Shown here: piece after piece, positions 1 to 7,809 of the stretch
Layout: each line of letters begins with the position of its first letter
Position numbering within the stretch: the stretch's first letter is position 1
Source: Paenibacillus timonensis
GTDB taxonomy: Bacteria > Bacillota > Bacilli > Paenibacillales > Paenibacillaceae
DNA: 58,469 nucleotides
Direction: 5' to 3'
Assembly (NCBI RefSeq): GCF_009725205.1
Contig: NZ_WNZY01000029.1
Span: forward strand, 1 to 58,469
Translations under genes and position numbers: made by a program
Notes under the pieces: generated by a model
Database searches by the model: none
What the model was told of the DNA's origin: nothing
The model's input: the letters and a program-made list of their open reading frames with translations, nothing else

Positions 1-18
1 AAGACAACAAAGTAAGAT

Positions 19-57
19 CGTCGGCCAGGAATAACCTCTCCTGGCTGACGATTTTTC
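19..57 (+). terminator. Rho-independent terminator of an upstream gene
   Basis: Arms 19-30 and 39-50 pair almost perfectly (CGTCGGCCAGGA with TCCTGGCTGACG) around an 8-nt loop and are followed by ATTTTTC. No gene on the plus strand lies upstream in the window, so it should end a gene beyond the left edge. Confidence 0.75.
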
Positions 58-83
58 AAAAAACGAGGGTTTTTAAATGGAAA

Positions 84-134
84 GCTGTCCCTTAGAGTAG
101 TTTTTCAACTACTTTTGGGACAGCCCCTTTTTTT
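84..134 (+). terminator. Rho-independent terminator with long T tract
   Basis: GCTGTCCC (84-91) pairs with GGGACAGC (117-124), with an inner AGTAG/CTACT stem, followed by about ten T residues (126-136). The T tract lies on the plus strand, giving a second plus-strand terminator in tandem with the one at 19-57. As a hairpin it may also stop the nitroreductase transcript coming from the other side. Confidence 0.7.
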
Positions 135-158
135 TTCGCAACATAACTGCTCGGCTCC

Positions 159-764
159 CTATTTGAACACCTTCATGCGGCTCTCGATCGGGGTAAATTC
201 TTTGTCGCCCGCCGGAGCTTCAATCTTGCCAAACGGCATTTGCGCGATCAGCTTCCAGCTTTCCGGAACGGCCCATTCCTTACGCACCTCATCGTCGATT
301 AGCGGATTGTAATGCTGCAGGGACGCGCCAATGCCTTCATCCGACAGGGCTGTCCAGACCACATACTGCAGGAGGCCGTTGGATTGCTGTGACCAGACCG
401 GGAAGTTGTCCGCATATAGAGCGAATTGCTTCTGAAGCCCTTCGATTACCGCCTGATCCTCATAGAACAACACGGTACCGCGGCCGGCGCGGAAGGCAGC
501 CATTTTCTCTTCCGTCGGACCAAAGCTGTCCGCCGGAACCACTTTGCGCAACGACTCTTTCGTAATGTCCCAAAGTTTATCATGTTGCTCGCCGAACAAT
601 ACGACAACCCTGCCGCTTTGCGAGTTAAACGAGGATGGCGAATAAAGCACCGCGTTTTTCACGATCTCCTCGATCCGATCCTCGGAAATCGGAATGTCTT
701 TGCCTATGGCATATATACTTCTTCTCGTTTTGACGGCATTCCAAAAATCGCTCATTTGTTTCAT
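159..764 (-). CDS. Nitroreductase family protein
   Basis: Protein of 201 residues with the FMN-dependent nitroreductase fold. The N-terminal motif RRSIY near residue 15 and SPSSFNSQSGRVVVL near residue 43 bind the flavin phosphate and ring in this family. Such enzymes use NAD(P)H to reduce nitro compounds, quinones or related electrophiles in the cytoplasm; the length and sequence fit the small Frm2/YdgI-like branch. A GGAG-type site lies just before the ATG at 764. It lies 92 bp after ykkD on the same strand with no clear terminator between, so some read-through is possible. The natural substrate cannot be told from sequence. Confidence 0.88.
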   Translation of the reverse strand: MKQMSDFWNAVKTRRSIYAIGKDIPISEDRIEEIVKNAVLYSPSSFNSQSGRVVVLFGEQHDKLWDITKESLRKVVPADSFGPTEEKMAAFRAGRGTVLFYEDQAVIEGLQKQFALYADNFPVWSQQSNGLLQYVVWTALSDEGIGASLQHYNPLIDDEVRKEWAVPESWKLIAQMPFGKIEAPAGDKEFTPIESRMKVFK

Positions 765-856
765 ATCGCTCCGTTTCTGCCTGGTTTAATGGGAATGGAA
801 CCCCCCTTAATGTGTCCCATCTTACGATAAACCAATCCGCTCCGAAGCAGTTCCTT

Positions 857-1174
857 TTACTCGCTAATTAACTTTAACCCCATTGCTGCACCTAAGATAA
901 AGGCGATAAACAATAATCGCCGCCACTCCCGGGATTCCCCGTAAAGGATCATCCCTGCGACGGCGCTTCCCGCCGTGCCAATCCCTGTCCATACCGCATA
1001 AGCCGTCCCCATGGAGATGGTTCGCATCGCTAAGGTCAGGAACAAGAAGCTGAGCAAAAAACCGCCCGCCATCCAGGCATATGCTCCAAAGCTCTTCCGG
1101 GTATTGATTTTATTTATCCCAATCACGCCCAGCACCTCGCCAAACCCGGCAACAACAAGCAGAATCCAATCCAT
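857..1174 (-). CDS. ykkD: SMR-family guanidine exporter subunit YkkD
   Basis: Protein of 105 residues with four predicted membrane helices, typical of small multidrug resistance proteins. The family motif GTAYAVWTGIGTAGS is visible near residue 57. It should pair with YkkC as a heterodimer in the membrane. Its ATG overlaps the ykkC stop codon (TGATG), so translation is coupled. Guanidine-I riboswitches control ykkC/ykkD in B. subtilis, and one lies upstream here, so guanidinium export in exchange for protons is the most likely job. The conserved membrane glutamate usual in SMR subunits is present in helix 1 (GFGEVLG). Confidence 0.9.
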   Translation of the reverse strand: MDWILLVVAGFGEVLGVIGINKINTRKSFGAYAWMAGGFLLSFLFLTLAMRTISMGTAYAVWTGIGTAGSAVAGMILYGESREWRRLLFIAFILGAAMGLKLISE

Positions 1175-1518
1175 CAGTTAGGCCTCCCTTCCTGTTGCGA
1201 CTCCTCATCGGTTACCAGCTTCAGCCCGACTACGCCGACAAGCAGCAGCAGAATGAGCAACAGCTTGATCCAGCGGAACGGTTCCCCAAACAAGGTCATT
1301 TCGGCGATCACCGTACCGGCTGTACCAATCCCCGTAAAAACGGCATATACCGTGCCGATCGGAAGCCGGCGTCCGGACAAAATAAGGAGATACATACTCA
1401 TCACAATGCAGACCGCCGTTCCGCTCCAACTTAGCACATCCCCGGCATGCTTTAGACCGATCACCCATCCGATTTCAAATAAGCCGGCGATCCCGACTAA
1501 CCCCCAATCGCGCTTCAT
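1174..1518 (-). CDS. ykkC: SMR-family guanidine exporter subunit YkkC
   Basis: Protein of 114 residues with four predicted membrane helices. Helix 1 carries the essential glutamate ([15 protein letters not shown]), and helix 3 the [14 protein letters not shown] motif. It is the first gene after the guanidine-I riboswitch and is translationally coupled to ykkD. The start at 1518 is preceded by AGAAGGAGAGGG, a strong ribosome binding site. Together the pair should form an antiparallel heterodimer that removes guanidinium from the cytoplasm. Assignment as YkkC rather than a generic SugE or EmrE protein rests on the paired arrangement and the riboswitch. Confidence 0.9.
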   Translation of the reverse strand: MKRDWGLVGIAGLFEIGWVIGLKHAGDVLSWSGTAVCIVMSMYLLILSGRRLPIGTVYAVFTGIGTAGTVIAEMTLFGEPFRWIKLLLILLLLVGVVGLKLVTDEESQQEGRPN

Positions 1519-1540
1519 GCTGCAAGACCCTCTCCTTCTG

Positions 1541-1588
1541 AAAAAAATAAAGCCCGAAAGATATCAAAAAGCGATATCTCCCGGGCTT
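1541..1588 (-). terminator. Riboswitch-controlled terminator before ykkC
   Basis: On the minus strand AAGCCCGGGAGATATC (1588-1573) pairs with GATATCTTTCGGGCTT (1565-1550), followed by TTATTTTTTT. The 5' arm is shared with the conserved GGGACAAAAGCCCGGGAGA end of the guanidine-I aptamer. Ligand-bound aptamer and terminator therefore exclude each other, which is a switch-on arrangement. Confidence 0.88.
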
Positions 1589-1680
1589 TTGTCCCTCCGT
1601 GTCCACGGCACTTCAACTGCCGCGCGTTCCCTCTTGGACCAGTCCGGCAGTTTGATCCGCCGCGGAACCCTAGGTAACGA
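1577..1680 (-). ncRNA. Guanidine-I (ykkC) riboswitch
   Basis: Read on the minus strand from about 1680, the RNA contains CTAGGGTTCCGC, then GGACTGGTCCAAGAGG, then ACACGGAGGGACAAAAGCCC. These blocks are the conserved core of the ykkC class guanidine-I riboswitch, in order. It lies between a sigma-A-like promoter (1691-1719) and ykkC, and its 3' end overlaps the terminator at 1541-1588. Guanidinium binding should prevent termination and turn on ykkCD. Confidence 0.93.
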
Positions 1681-1690
1681 TTCGAAAGCT

Positions 1691-1719
1691 ATCTTAACCG
1701 ATTCCCGGTGCGGGGTCAA
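1691..1719 (-). promoter_or_regulatory. Sigma-A-type promoter of ykkCD
   Basis: Minus strand TTGACC (1719-1714), 17-nt spacer, TAAGAT (1696-1691). The predicted transcription start near 1684 sits just before the riboswitch core. Confidence 0.65.
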
Positions 1720-1852
1720 GCAAAGTTCATATTTTATGTATCAAAATGGCTACTCCAACAAAAGGCTGCGTACTTGTAAGTTGTAATCCCATCGACTAAC
1801 ATGGATATTGACAGTTTATTGATGACTTTGATACTGCTAAGGAGTGAAGTAG

Positions 1853-2863
1853 ATGAGTGCCCAACTCTTTTCCCCGTTTACCATCAAACAGGTGACGTTT
1901 AATAACCGGATCGTTATGTCTCCCATGTGCCAATATTCTTCCCCTAATCCTGACGGAAAAATCGACGATTGGCACCGGGTCCATTATGCGTCCCGCGCCG
2001 TCGGCGGCGTTGGCTTGATCCTAATCGAAGCGACGGCCGTCGTACCGGAAGGTCGGATCACCTATCGGGATCTTGGCATCTGGAGCGATGAACACATCGC
2101 CGGGCTGAAGCAGCTCGTAGACCTAGCCCATCAAAATGGCGCTAAGATCGGCATCCAGCTAGCTCATGCCGGACGGAAAGCTGAGCTCGAAGAGACGATC
2201 ATTGCCCCTTCCGCCATACCGTTCCCGGAGAAGAAAACGCCGAAAGCCGCGGATGCCGAGGATATTCGTCGGATTATCGAAGGCTTCCGCGAAGGAGCCC
2301 GCCGCGCCAAAGAGGCCGGTTTTGATGTCATTGAAATCCACGGAGCCCATGGCTATTTGCTGAACGAATTCCTTTCCCCGCTTACCAACCACCGGGAGGA
2401 CGAATACGGCGGCAATGCCAACGGCCGATACCGGCTTCTGCATGAAGTGATCGAGGCGGTCAATTCGGTTTGGACCGGCCCGTTGTTTGTACGTGTTTCC
2501 GCGAACGAGTACGATCCCGAAGGCAACTCGCTGGAGCAATATATCGATTACGCCCGCCGCATGAAGGCGCAAGGCGTCGATTTGATCGATTGCAGCTCTG
2601 GCGGATTGGTTCCCGCACAAATTCACGCGTATCCGGGATATCAAGTGAACTTGGCCGAACAAATTCGCCGCCAGGCGGACATCGCCACCGGTGCCGTTGG
2701 CCTCATCAGCGAGCCGAGCCATGCCGAAGAGATTCTCGGCAACGGTCGGGCGGACCTGGTGTTCCTCGGCCGCGAGCTGCTGCGTAACCCTTATTGGGCC
2801 TATGATGCTGCCAAAGCACTGCGCACGACGCTTGAGCGTCCGGTACCGTACCAAAGAGCCTAA
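1853..2863 (+). CDS. namA: NADPH dehydrogenase, Old Yellow Enzyme family (YqjM/NamA)
   Basis: Protein of 336 residues that matches YqjM in length and motifs. Cys26 and Tyr28 (SPMCQYS) are at the positions of the redox-tuning cysteine and active-site tyrosine of B. subtilis YqjM. The substrate-binding pair lies in [10 protein letters not shown] near residue 103, and the FMN barrel motif in [18 protein letters not shown]. The enzyme uses FMN and NADPH to reduce activated carbon-carbon double bonds of enals and enones, probably in oxidative and electrophile defence. AAGGAG at 1839-1844 sets the ATG at 1853. It is followed 57 bp later by mqnB on the same strand. Confidence 0.95.
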   Translation: MSAQLFSPFTIKQVTFNNRIVMSPMCQYSSPNPDGKIDDWHRVHYASRAVGGVGLILIEATAVVPEGRITYRDLGIWSDEHIAGLKQLVDLAHQNGAKIGIQLAHAGRKAELEETIIAPSAIPFPEKKTPKAADAEDIRRIIEGFREGARRAKEAGFDVIEIHGAHGYLLNEFLSPLTNHREDEYGGNANGRYRLLHEVIEAVNSVWTGPLFVRVSANEYDPEGNSLEQYIDYARRMKAQGVDLIDCSSGGLVPAQIHAYPGYQVNLAEQIRRQADIATGAVGLISEPSHAEEILGNGRADLVFLGRELLRNPYWAYDAAKALRTTLERPVPYQRA

Positions 2864-2920
2864 GTTTCATCCTTCAGTAAAGTGAATTTGTCCATCGAAC
2901 CGAGGAGTTGTTCTTGAGAT

Positions 2921-3604
2921 ATGATGAATCACCGTTCCCCTTCTAGAATTCTGATCATGACGGCCGTAGAAGCTGAGCAACAGGCCGTCCTTCGCGGTCT
3001 CGGCAGCTATGATGGCGCCGATGTACAGTTGGCCGGTGTCGGCCCGGCATCGGCCGCGGCGGCAACAGCGGCCGCGCTCGCTCGTGCTGGCCAAGTCGCT
3101 GATGGCGCGTACAGTCTCGTCGTCAGCGCCGGGATCGGCGGCGGATTCGCCGAGGTTGCCGGCATGGGTTCGCTCGTCGTTGCGAGCGAAATCATCGCCG
3201 CCGACCTCGGCGCGGAAACGCCGGACGGCTTCGCCGGCGTGGACGAGCTGGGCTTCGGCTCGCCCCGTATCGCCGTGGCGGACAAGCTCTCGGCTCGCTG
3301 GGCGGAGGCGCTTCGGACCACCGGACTGTCGGTACACTACGGTCCGATCTTGACGTTGTCCACCGTGACAGGAACGGCGGATACGGCACGCTCGCTCATC
3401 GAGCGTTACCCCGGCGCCGGTGCCGAAGCGATGGAAGGCTTTGGCGTCGCCGAAGCCGCTCGCCAATTTGGCATTCCCGTGCTGGAGCTGCGCGCCATTT
3501 CCAACGCTATTGGTCCGCGTCAGCGGGAATTGTGGAAAATAGGCGATGCCCTGCAGGCTTTAGAGCAAGCTTGTGCAAAACTACCGGAGGTGTTGCTATC
3601 ATGA
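2921..3604 (+). CDS. mqnB: Futalosine hydrolase MqnB
   Basis: Protein of 227 residues of the purine nucleoside phosphorylase/hydrolase fold. MTAVEAEQQAVLRGL near the N-terminus, VVSAGIGGGF in the middle and AEAMEGFGVAEAARQFG near residue 168 are typical of MTA/SAH nucleosidase relatives that cleave futalosine. The next gene is MqnD, with which it overlaps by 4 bp (ATGA), so the pair is translationally coupled. The reaction is hydrolysis of futalosine to dehypoxanthine futalosine and hypoxanthine in the futalosine route to menaquinone. An alternative ATG lies 3 bp downstream. GC is very high in the middle of the gene. Confidence 0.9.
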   Translation: MMNHRSPSRILIMTAVEAEQQAVLRGLGSYDGADVQLAGVGPASAAAATAAALARAGQVADGAYSLVVSAGIGGGFAEVAGMGSLVVASEIIAADLGAETPDGFAGVDELGFGSPRIAVADKLSARWAEALRTTGLSVHYGPILTLSTVTGTADTARSLIERYPGAGAEAMEGFGVAEAARQFGIPVLELRAISNAIGPRQRELWKIGDALQALEQACAKLPEVLLS

Positions 3605-4437
3605 AAATCGCTTTTTCTCCCTGTCCAAATGATACCTTTGTGTTCCATGCCTGGGTTCATGGCTTGATCCCGGGTGCGCCTAAACTGGACGTGATCTATG
3701 CTGATATTGATATCACGAACGGGTGGGCAGCTTCCGGTACTGGACCTGAAGTGCTGAAAATTTCTTATGCTGCCCTTCCTTGGGTGCTGGACGAGTACGC
3801 GTTGCTTCCTTGTGGCGGGGCACTGGGCCGGGGCTGCGGACCGCTGGTTTTGACGGCAGGCGCAGCCTCCCCTTCCGCCCTGTCGGGTCGCCGCGTCGCG
3901 GTTCCCAGCGAACGGTCCACCGCCTATCTGCTGTTCCGGCTATGGGCAGCGAAGCATGTTCCCGGCGGTATCGGCGAGATCATCGTTATGCCGTTCGATG
4001 AGATCATGCCCGCTGTTAAGCGCGGCGACATCGACGCCGGCCTGGTGATCCATGAAGCCCGCTTCACCTATCAAAATTATGGGCTGAACCTGCTCCAGGA
4101 CCTGGGGAACTGGTGGGAAGCCGACACGGGTTTGCCTATCCCGCTTGGCGCCATCATCGCCCGTCGTTCGCTGGACCTTGCTTCGATTGCCCGCTGGACG
4201 CGGGAATCCGTGCAATACGCCTGGGCGCATCCGGATGCTTCGGCCGCTTATGTAATGAGCCATGCGCAGGAGATGTCGCCCGAGGTCACGCAAGCACATA
4301 TCGGACTGTACGTTAACCCGTACACGGCCGATTTAGGCGATGACGGATACGCGGCGATCCGCGGGCTACTGGATCGAGCGGCTGCCGAAGGTTTAGTGCC
4401 AAAAGTTGATCCGGCCAAGCTGAAAATTGCCTTTTAG
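3601..4437 (+). CDS. mqnD: 1,4-dihydroxy-6-naphthoate synthase MqnD
   Basis: Protein of 278 residues. The N-terminal AFSPCPNDTFVFHAWVHG and the ISYAALPWVLDEYALLPCGGALGRG stretch are diagnostic for MqnD, which converts cyclic dehypoxanthine futalosine to 1,4-dihydroxy-6-naphthoate. It belongs to a periplasmic-binding-protein-like fold but has no signal peptide and acts in the cytoplasm. The ATG at 3601 is preceded by ACCGGAGGTG in the end of mqnB. A longer reading frame upstream overlaps mqnB and is not needed. A terminator follows at 4446. Confidence 0.93.
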   Translation: MKIAFSPCPNDTFVFHAWVHGLIPGAPKLDVIYADIDITNGWAASGTGPEVLKISYAALPWVLDEYALLPCGGALGRGCGPLVLTAGAASPSALSGRRVAVPSERSTAYLLFRLWAAKHVPGGIGEIIVMPFDEIMPAVKRGDIDAGLVIHEARFTYQNYGLNLLQDLGNWWEADTGLPIPLGAIIARRSLDLASIARWTRESVQYAWAHPDASAAYVMSHAQEMSPEVTQAHIGLYVNPYTADLGDDGYAAIRGLLDRAAAEGLVPKVDPAKLKIAF

Positions 4438-4445
4438 CGCAAAAC

Positions 4446-4484
4446 GGCGGCTTTGATTTTTGACTTCAAAGCCGCCTCATTTAT
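4446..4484 (+). terminator. Terminator between mqnD and the TetR gene
   Basis: GGCGGCTTTGA (4446-4456) pairs with TCAAAGCCGCC (4466-4476), followed by TCATTTATT. It lies between converging genes and may act on both strands, since GTTTTG follows on the other side. Confidence 0.75.
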
Positions 4485-4487
4485 TCA

Positions 4488-5075
4488 CTATTTTGAAACG
4501 ATTTGACTGATGACACCACGCAGAAGAATATTAGTTACAGTGGATTGTATTTCTTCTCCTTGAGCCCGCAAATATATCCAACTATGGTAAATAGATTGAA
4601 ATGCATGGGATACTGTCTGAGTATCACAGGAAAAACGCACGCCGTGGTCATACAATGTTTGAGCAGCATCGAAATTCTGTTCCCTGAAGGCGAATAGCCG
4701 TTCTTTTGAAACCTTGCGAGCAATTAACTCTACGGTTGTTGTATCCATATAAGTTAGAATCGGATATTGAATCATCATTTCGTACATAGCCCCAAACACC
4801 TGCAAAATACGTTCCTCGCTTGGTAAATGACCATTGGAATCTAAAATGATATTGAGTTCAGCAAATATTTTCTGCTGTATGTTTTGAACGATGTCTAAAT
4901 ACAGATATTCTTTACTTTCATAAAAGGTATAAAATGAGGCTTTTGCAATGCCGGTGGCTTCTACCAGATCATCAATTGTCACTTTTTTCATCCCGTATGT
5001 TGTAAATAATCTTTCTCCTTCTGTGAGGAGCTTCTCCTTTATTCGCTTCTTCTCCTTTTCGCTAAAACGCGGCAT
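4488..5075 (-). CDS. TetR/AcrR family transcriptional regulator
   Basis: Protein of 195 residues. The N-terminal helix-turn-helix is clear: FTTYGMKKVTIDDLVEATGIAKASFYTFYESKEYLYLDIV at residues 23-62. The C-terminal part is a divergent ligand-binding domain. It is the last gene of a three-gene minus-strand operon, 20 bp after the methyltransferase gene. A palindrome at 6265-6287 covers the predicted start of that operon and is a likely operator, suggesting autoregulation. GC of this gene is far lower than that of its neighbours, which hints at horizontal acquisition. The inducer is unknown. Confidence 0.9.
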   Translation of the reverse strand: MPRFSEKEKKRIKEKLLTEGERLFTTYGMKKVTIDDLVEATGIAKASFYTFYESKEYLYLDIVQNIQQKIFAELNIILDSNGHLPSEERILQVFGAMYEMMIQYPILTYMDTTTVELIARKVSKERLFAFREQNFDAAQTLYDHGVRFSCDTQTVSHAFQSIYHSWIYLRAQGEEIQSTVTNILLRGVISQIVSK

Positions 5076-5095
5076 GTCACCATCTCCATGTGTAG

Positions 5096-5884
5096 TTACT
5101 GTTTAAATCGAATGTGTAGAATTTGGCTTCTGTTTTTGGTTGCAGGCAAAATATTCAGTAACCGAAGTATCATAGGCTGACGATCTTTTAAAAGATTTCC
5201 TGCACTCCAGTATTGAATCAATTCAACACTTGGATGCAGCCTCTCCATCTCTTTTGCTTGATCGATTCCCCATAAAAAAGTGCTGCTAATTTTTTTATGG
5301 ATAAAATAGCTGTGAACAACATCGAAAAACATATGAGCTCCGGGGTATTGGGTTGCCAAATGTGTCAGTAGTTGCAGCACATCCTGTTCCATGAAATACA
5401 TAAGCAGGCCCTCTGCAATAATAACGATCTTACTGTTTTCGTAAGGATGGATTTGATCCGTCCATGTTGTGTTTAGTACAGATTGAGGTATAAATTGAAA
5501 TCGTTCATTTTCAGAAAAAAATCGGCTTCGGAATCGAATTACATCCGGCAGATCAAGATCATACCACTTCAAGAGGCCGTTATCCACTCGGGATATTCGC
5601 GTGTCTAATCCTGCTCCCAGATTGATAATAGTCGCGTTTGCATTCTGGGATAGAATACGTTTCACCTCGTCATCAATAACCTTTGTGCGCGATAGAATAC
5701 CCAATGTTGATATCGAACCACCATCTGTTATTTTATCTTCCAGGTGCAATGTTCTAAGAATTTCTGCTGATTTTTCATCCAAGAAGATGGGGTTCTCCCT
5801 TGCGGTTTCAGTAGCACGCGCTACCAAAGAGATAAATAATGTTTCGGATATTGGCGATAAGTCAATGGTATCTATTGTTCCCAT
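5096..5884 (-). CDS. Class I SAM-dependent methyltransferase, Ppm1/TcmP-like (PF04072)
   Basis: Protein of 262 residues of the leucine-carboxyl-methyltransferase-like family. The motif LVARATETARENPIFLDEKSAEIL near the N-terminus and INLGAGLDTRISRVD (SAM-binding GxGxD region), then WYDLDLPDVIRFR, define the family; the acceptor is usually unknown in bacteria. The ATG at 5884 was chosen because GGGGGTG lies 6 nt upstream; another ATG at 5899 has no ribosome binding site. The start lies inside the end of the preceding gene, so translation may be coupled. It sits in an AT-rich operon with a TetR regulator. Confidence 0.85.
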   Translation of the reverse strand: MGTIDTIDLSPISETLFISLVARATETARENPIFLDEKSAEILRTLHLEDKITDGGSISTLGILSRTKVIDDEVKRILSQNANATIINLGAGLDTRISRVDNGLLKWYDLDLPDVIRFRSRFFSENERFQFIPQSVLNTTWTDQIHPYENSKIVIIAEGLLMYFMEQDVLQLLTHLATQYPGAHMFFDVVHSYFIHKKISSTFLWGIDQAKEMERLHPSVELIQYWSAGNLLKDRQPMILRLLNILPATKNRSQILHIRFKQ

Positions 5885-6248
5885 CGTTTTCACCCCCATT
5901 TTTAAAAATGGTGCCGCAGACAGTACAACTTCTCTGGTCGGGTTTCACATGATTATTCCCGCAGGTCTGACATTCGAACAAACCGTTTCTTAGTGGTACG
6001 CGTGTTTGGGAATTGGCTTCAAAGAATCTATCCCTTTTCTTGTCTTGATAAAGCTCAACTTTAAGCAGTGCAAAAAGAACTAGGAGTATGATAAGACCCA
6101 ATACCGAAGACATCTTCACCAATAGTTGAAACTGCACAAGACTTGTCGTTATCCAAAGTAAGTGGCTGGTTACTGGAATTACGATTAAGCAAATGGCTGC
6201 TGCGCAAAGTATCTTGTGACCATAGCCGATCGAATTGATTTTTTTCAT
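5862..6248 (-). CDS. Small membrane protein with C-terminal zinc ribbon
   Basis: Protein of 128 residues of unrecognised family. Two hydrophobic stretches (about residues 12-34 and 44-64) should be membrane helices. The cytoplasmic tail carries CQTCGNN-(9)-CTVCG near residues 93-112, a zinc-ribbon pattern with two CxxC knuckles. It is the first gene of the TetR/methyltransferase operon and overlaps the methyltransferase gene by 23 bp. ATATATAAGGGATGGCGA precedes the start. Function is unknown; it might be the target, sensor or exporter partner of the methylated compound. Confidence 0.75.
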   Translation of the reverse strand: MKKINSIGYGHKILCAAAICLIVIPVTSHLLWITTSLVQFQLLVKMSSVLGLIILLVLFALLKVELYQDKKRDRFFEANSQTRVPLRNGLFECQTCGNNHVKPDQRSCTVCGTIFKNGGENDGNNRYH

Positions 6249-6264
6249 TCGCCATCCCTTATAT

Positions 6265-6287
6265 ATACTAAATAATTATTTTAGTAT
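6265..6287. promoter_or_regulatory. Palindromic operator candidate of the TetR operon
   Basis: ATACTAAA (6265-6272) and TTTAGTAT (6280-6287) are perfect inverted 8-bp arms around a 7-bp AT centre. The palindrome lies just downstream of the predicted -10 element and covers the inferred start, the usual place for a TetR repressor to block transcription. Confidence 0.6.
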
Positions 6288-6291
6288 GTAT

Positions 6292-6320
6292 AGTTTATTT
6301 ATTATTTTGGCCATTGTCAA
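6292..6320 (-). promoter_or_regulatory. Sigma-A-type promoter of the zinc-ribbon/methyltransferase/TetR operon
   Basis: Minus strand TTGACA (6320-6315), 17-nt spacer, TAAACT (6297-6292). The predicted start is near 6285, inside the palindrome at 6265-6287. Confidence 0.65.
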
Positions 6321-6366
6321 GATATCCAAAGTATTACAGTAAATCGTCTGCCTTTCTCCATAAACA

Positions 6367-6400
6367 AACAAGGGATCGCTAGGGTTAGCGATCCCTTGTT
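6367..6400 (-). terminator. Terminator after the radical SAM gene
   Basis: Perfect 14-bp arms AACAAGGGATCGCT (6367-6380) and AGCGATCCCTTGTT (6387-6400) around a 6-nt loop. T-rich sequence follows on both strands (TTTTTC on plus, TTTGTTTA on minus). Confidence 0.8.
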
Positions 6401-6436
6401 TTTCAAGCTCCTTGTTTGCTACTCTTCTTCGCAACC

Positions 6437-7321
6437 TTACGCCCCACCGCCGAACCGTTTGCGATACCCGCACTTCCGGCATAGCTCCTCCACCGCTTCG
6501 CGCCGGGAGAACCCGTCGTAGAGCCGGTTCGCTCGCTCACCCTCTACAATCTCCGAGAATGGTGTCTGATACACATTCCCAAGGTTGATAACGCCTTCCC
6601 CATCCAGACAGCATGGGATCACCGTTCCATCCACAAGAATCCCGGCCTGGTTGCGCAACGCATGGCAGAAGCCTTTTCCGTCATCCTCCGGCGCCTGCAG
6701 ATCCGGCCATTCAAATTCATGATCCTGGTTAAGATAGATCCGCTCGGCTAACCTAACGCCGCTTCCGGGCATAACCTTCTCCTCGATACGGTAATCGAGA
6801 TCGAATTCTTGTTCGATGATTTCAAGGGTCTCACGATTGCGCATGCGCTGGAGGTTCGTTTCATTGTCCTGGGTCAAATTCCATAGGCGGAAGGAAACAA
6901 TGAGATCCGATGAAGCGACCGCTTCCCGGACGAAAGATAACACGCTCTTCAGGTAACCTTCCCGGTCGGTTGAGCCTTCATGTCCGTCAAAGCTATGCAG
7001 CGAGAAATTCATCTGCCGCAGCGCCGGCTTGCCCAACAGCTTGTGACGAACTTTGGGAAGCAGCGTACCATTGGTTGTAATGTTCACCTTAAAACCTTTA
7101 TCATGGCTGATATCGAGCAACTGGTCGATCTTGGGATGCAGCAGCGGCTCGCCTTTTACGTGAAAATAAATATAGTCCGTATGTGGCTTGATATCGTCCA
7201 GAATCTTGCGAAAATCCTCAATTTTGATAAACTGCGCCTGACGATGGGTCGGCGGGCAGAAACTGCAGGCCAAGTTACAGATACTGGTCGTTTCGATGTA
7301 GAATTTTTTGAACTTTTTCAT
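6437..7321 (-). CDS. Radical SAM/SPASM domain protein
   Basis: Protein of 294 residues. Cys15, Cys19 and Cys22 (CNLACSFC) form the radical SAM iron-sulfur motif, and the barrel shows the GEPLLHPKI and TTNGTLL motifs. The C-terminal part contains IPCCLDGEG and CRKCGYR, a SPASM-type auxiliary cluster region. Such proteins often modify peptides or activate enzymes, but there is no recognisable precursor peptide next to it. It is the last gene of a probable minus-strand unit after the collagen-like and fosB genes (57 bp gap after fosB). The ATG at 7321 is preceded by AGTAGGTCACC. Function unknown beyond the family. Confidence 0.85.
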   Translation of the reverse strand: MKKFKKFYIETTSICNLACSFCPPTHRQAQFIKIEDFRKILDDIKPHTDYIYFHVKGEPLLHPKIDQLLDISHDKGFKVNITTNGTLLPKVRHKLLGKPALRQMNFSLHSFDGHEGSTDREGYLKSVLSFVREAVASSDLIVSFRLWNLTQDNETNLQRMRNRETLEIIEQEFDLDYRIEEKVMPGSGVRLAERIYLNQDHEFEWPDLQAPEDDGKGFCHALRNQAGILVDGTVIPCCLDGEGVINLGNVYQTPFSEIVEGERANRLYDGFSRREAVEELCRKCGYRKRFGGGA

Positions 7322-7378
7322 GGTGACCTACTTCGTTAAAATTTTTAGTTTATGACCTATTCTATCAATTTATCAGCA

Positions 7379-7795
7379 TCAATAAAAGAGCATATGGTCT
7401 TTGTCCACTTTGTAGTAGTCCAGACGATCATTGAGCGTGCCGGTGTGGAATTCGAACATGTGACCGTCCGGGTCTAGAAAATAAATCGATTTCTGATCCC
7501 GAAGGTCTCTCTCGCGTCCCGGCAGCACTTCAACATTCAATGCCCGGAGCCGATTCAGAAACGCGTCAAAATCCCCCGCTTCGATAGTAAAAGCGATATG
7601 AGTGTAGGTACGATACTCCTTATTCCGTGGAATGTCCTCCTGATTCAGTGCAATCCATAGCCCGTCCAAGTCAAAATAGGCCAGCTTGCGGCCTTTAACT
7701 AAAGGGGTCGCCCCAAAGACTTGCTCATAAAACACCATGGATCGATCCAAATCGGATACGGAAAAGCAGAAATGATTAATGCCCTTAACCTTCAA
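7379..7795 (-). CDS. fosB: Metallothiol transferase FosB (fosfomycin resistance)
   Basis: Protein of 138 residues of the vicinal-oxygen-chelate fold. The metal ligands His8 (GINHFCFSV), His66 (SYTHIAF-like YTHIAFT) and Glu115 ([10 protein letters not shown]) are all present. [24 protein letters not shown] and the C-terminal [14 protein letters not shown] match FosB closely. FosB transfers bacillithiol (or L-cysteine) to fosfomycin, opening its epoxide. A TTG start at 7795 was chosen because AGGGGG lies 7 nt upstream and the product then begins MKVKGINH like known FosB; another TTG at 7813 lacks a binding site. It directly follows the collagen-like gene. Confidence 0.93.
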   Translation of the reverse strand: MKVKGINHFCFSVSDLDRSMVFYEQVFGATPLVKGRKLAYFDLDGLWIALNQEDIPRNKEYRTYTHIAFTIEAGDFDAFLNRLRALNVEVLPGRERDLRDQKSIYFLDPDGHMFEFHTGTLNDRLDYYKVDKDHMLFY

Positions 7796-7809
7796 CCGAT
7801 TTCCCCCTA

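Noticed and set aside
1808..1835. TTGACA before namA with GATACT as -10
   Set aside because: The start would fall on the ribosome binding site, leaving almost no leader; the -10 is weak.
6276..6482. 68-residue frame between the zinc-ribbon and radical SAM genes
   Set aside because: It overlaps the radical SAM 3' end, the terminator and the TetR operon promoter, and its sequence has no coding look.
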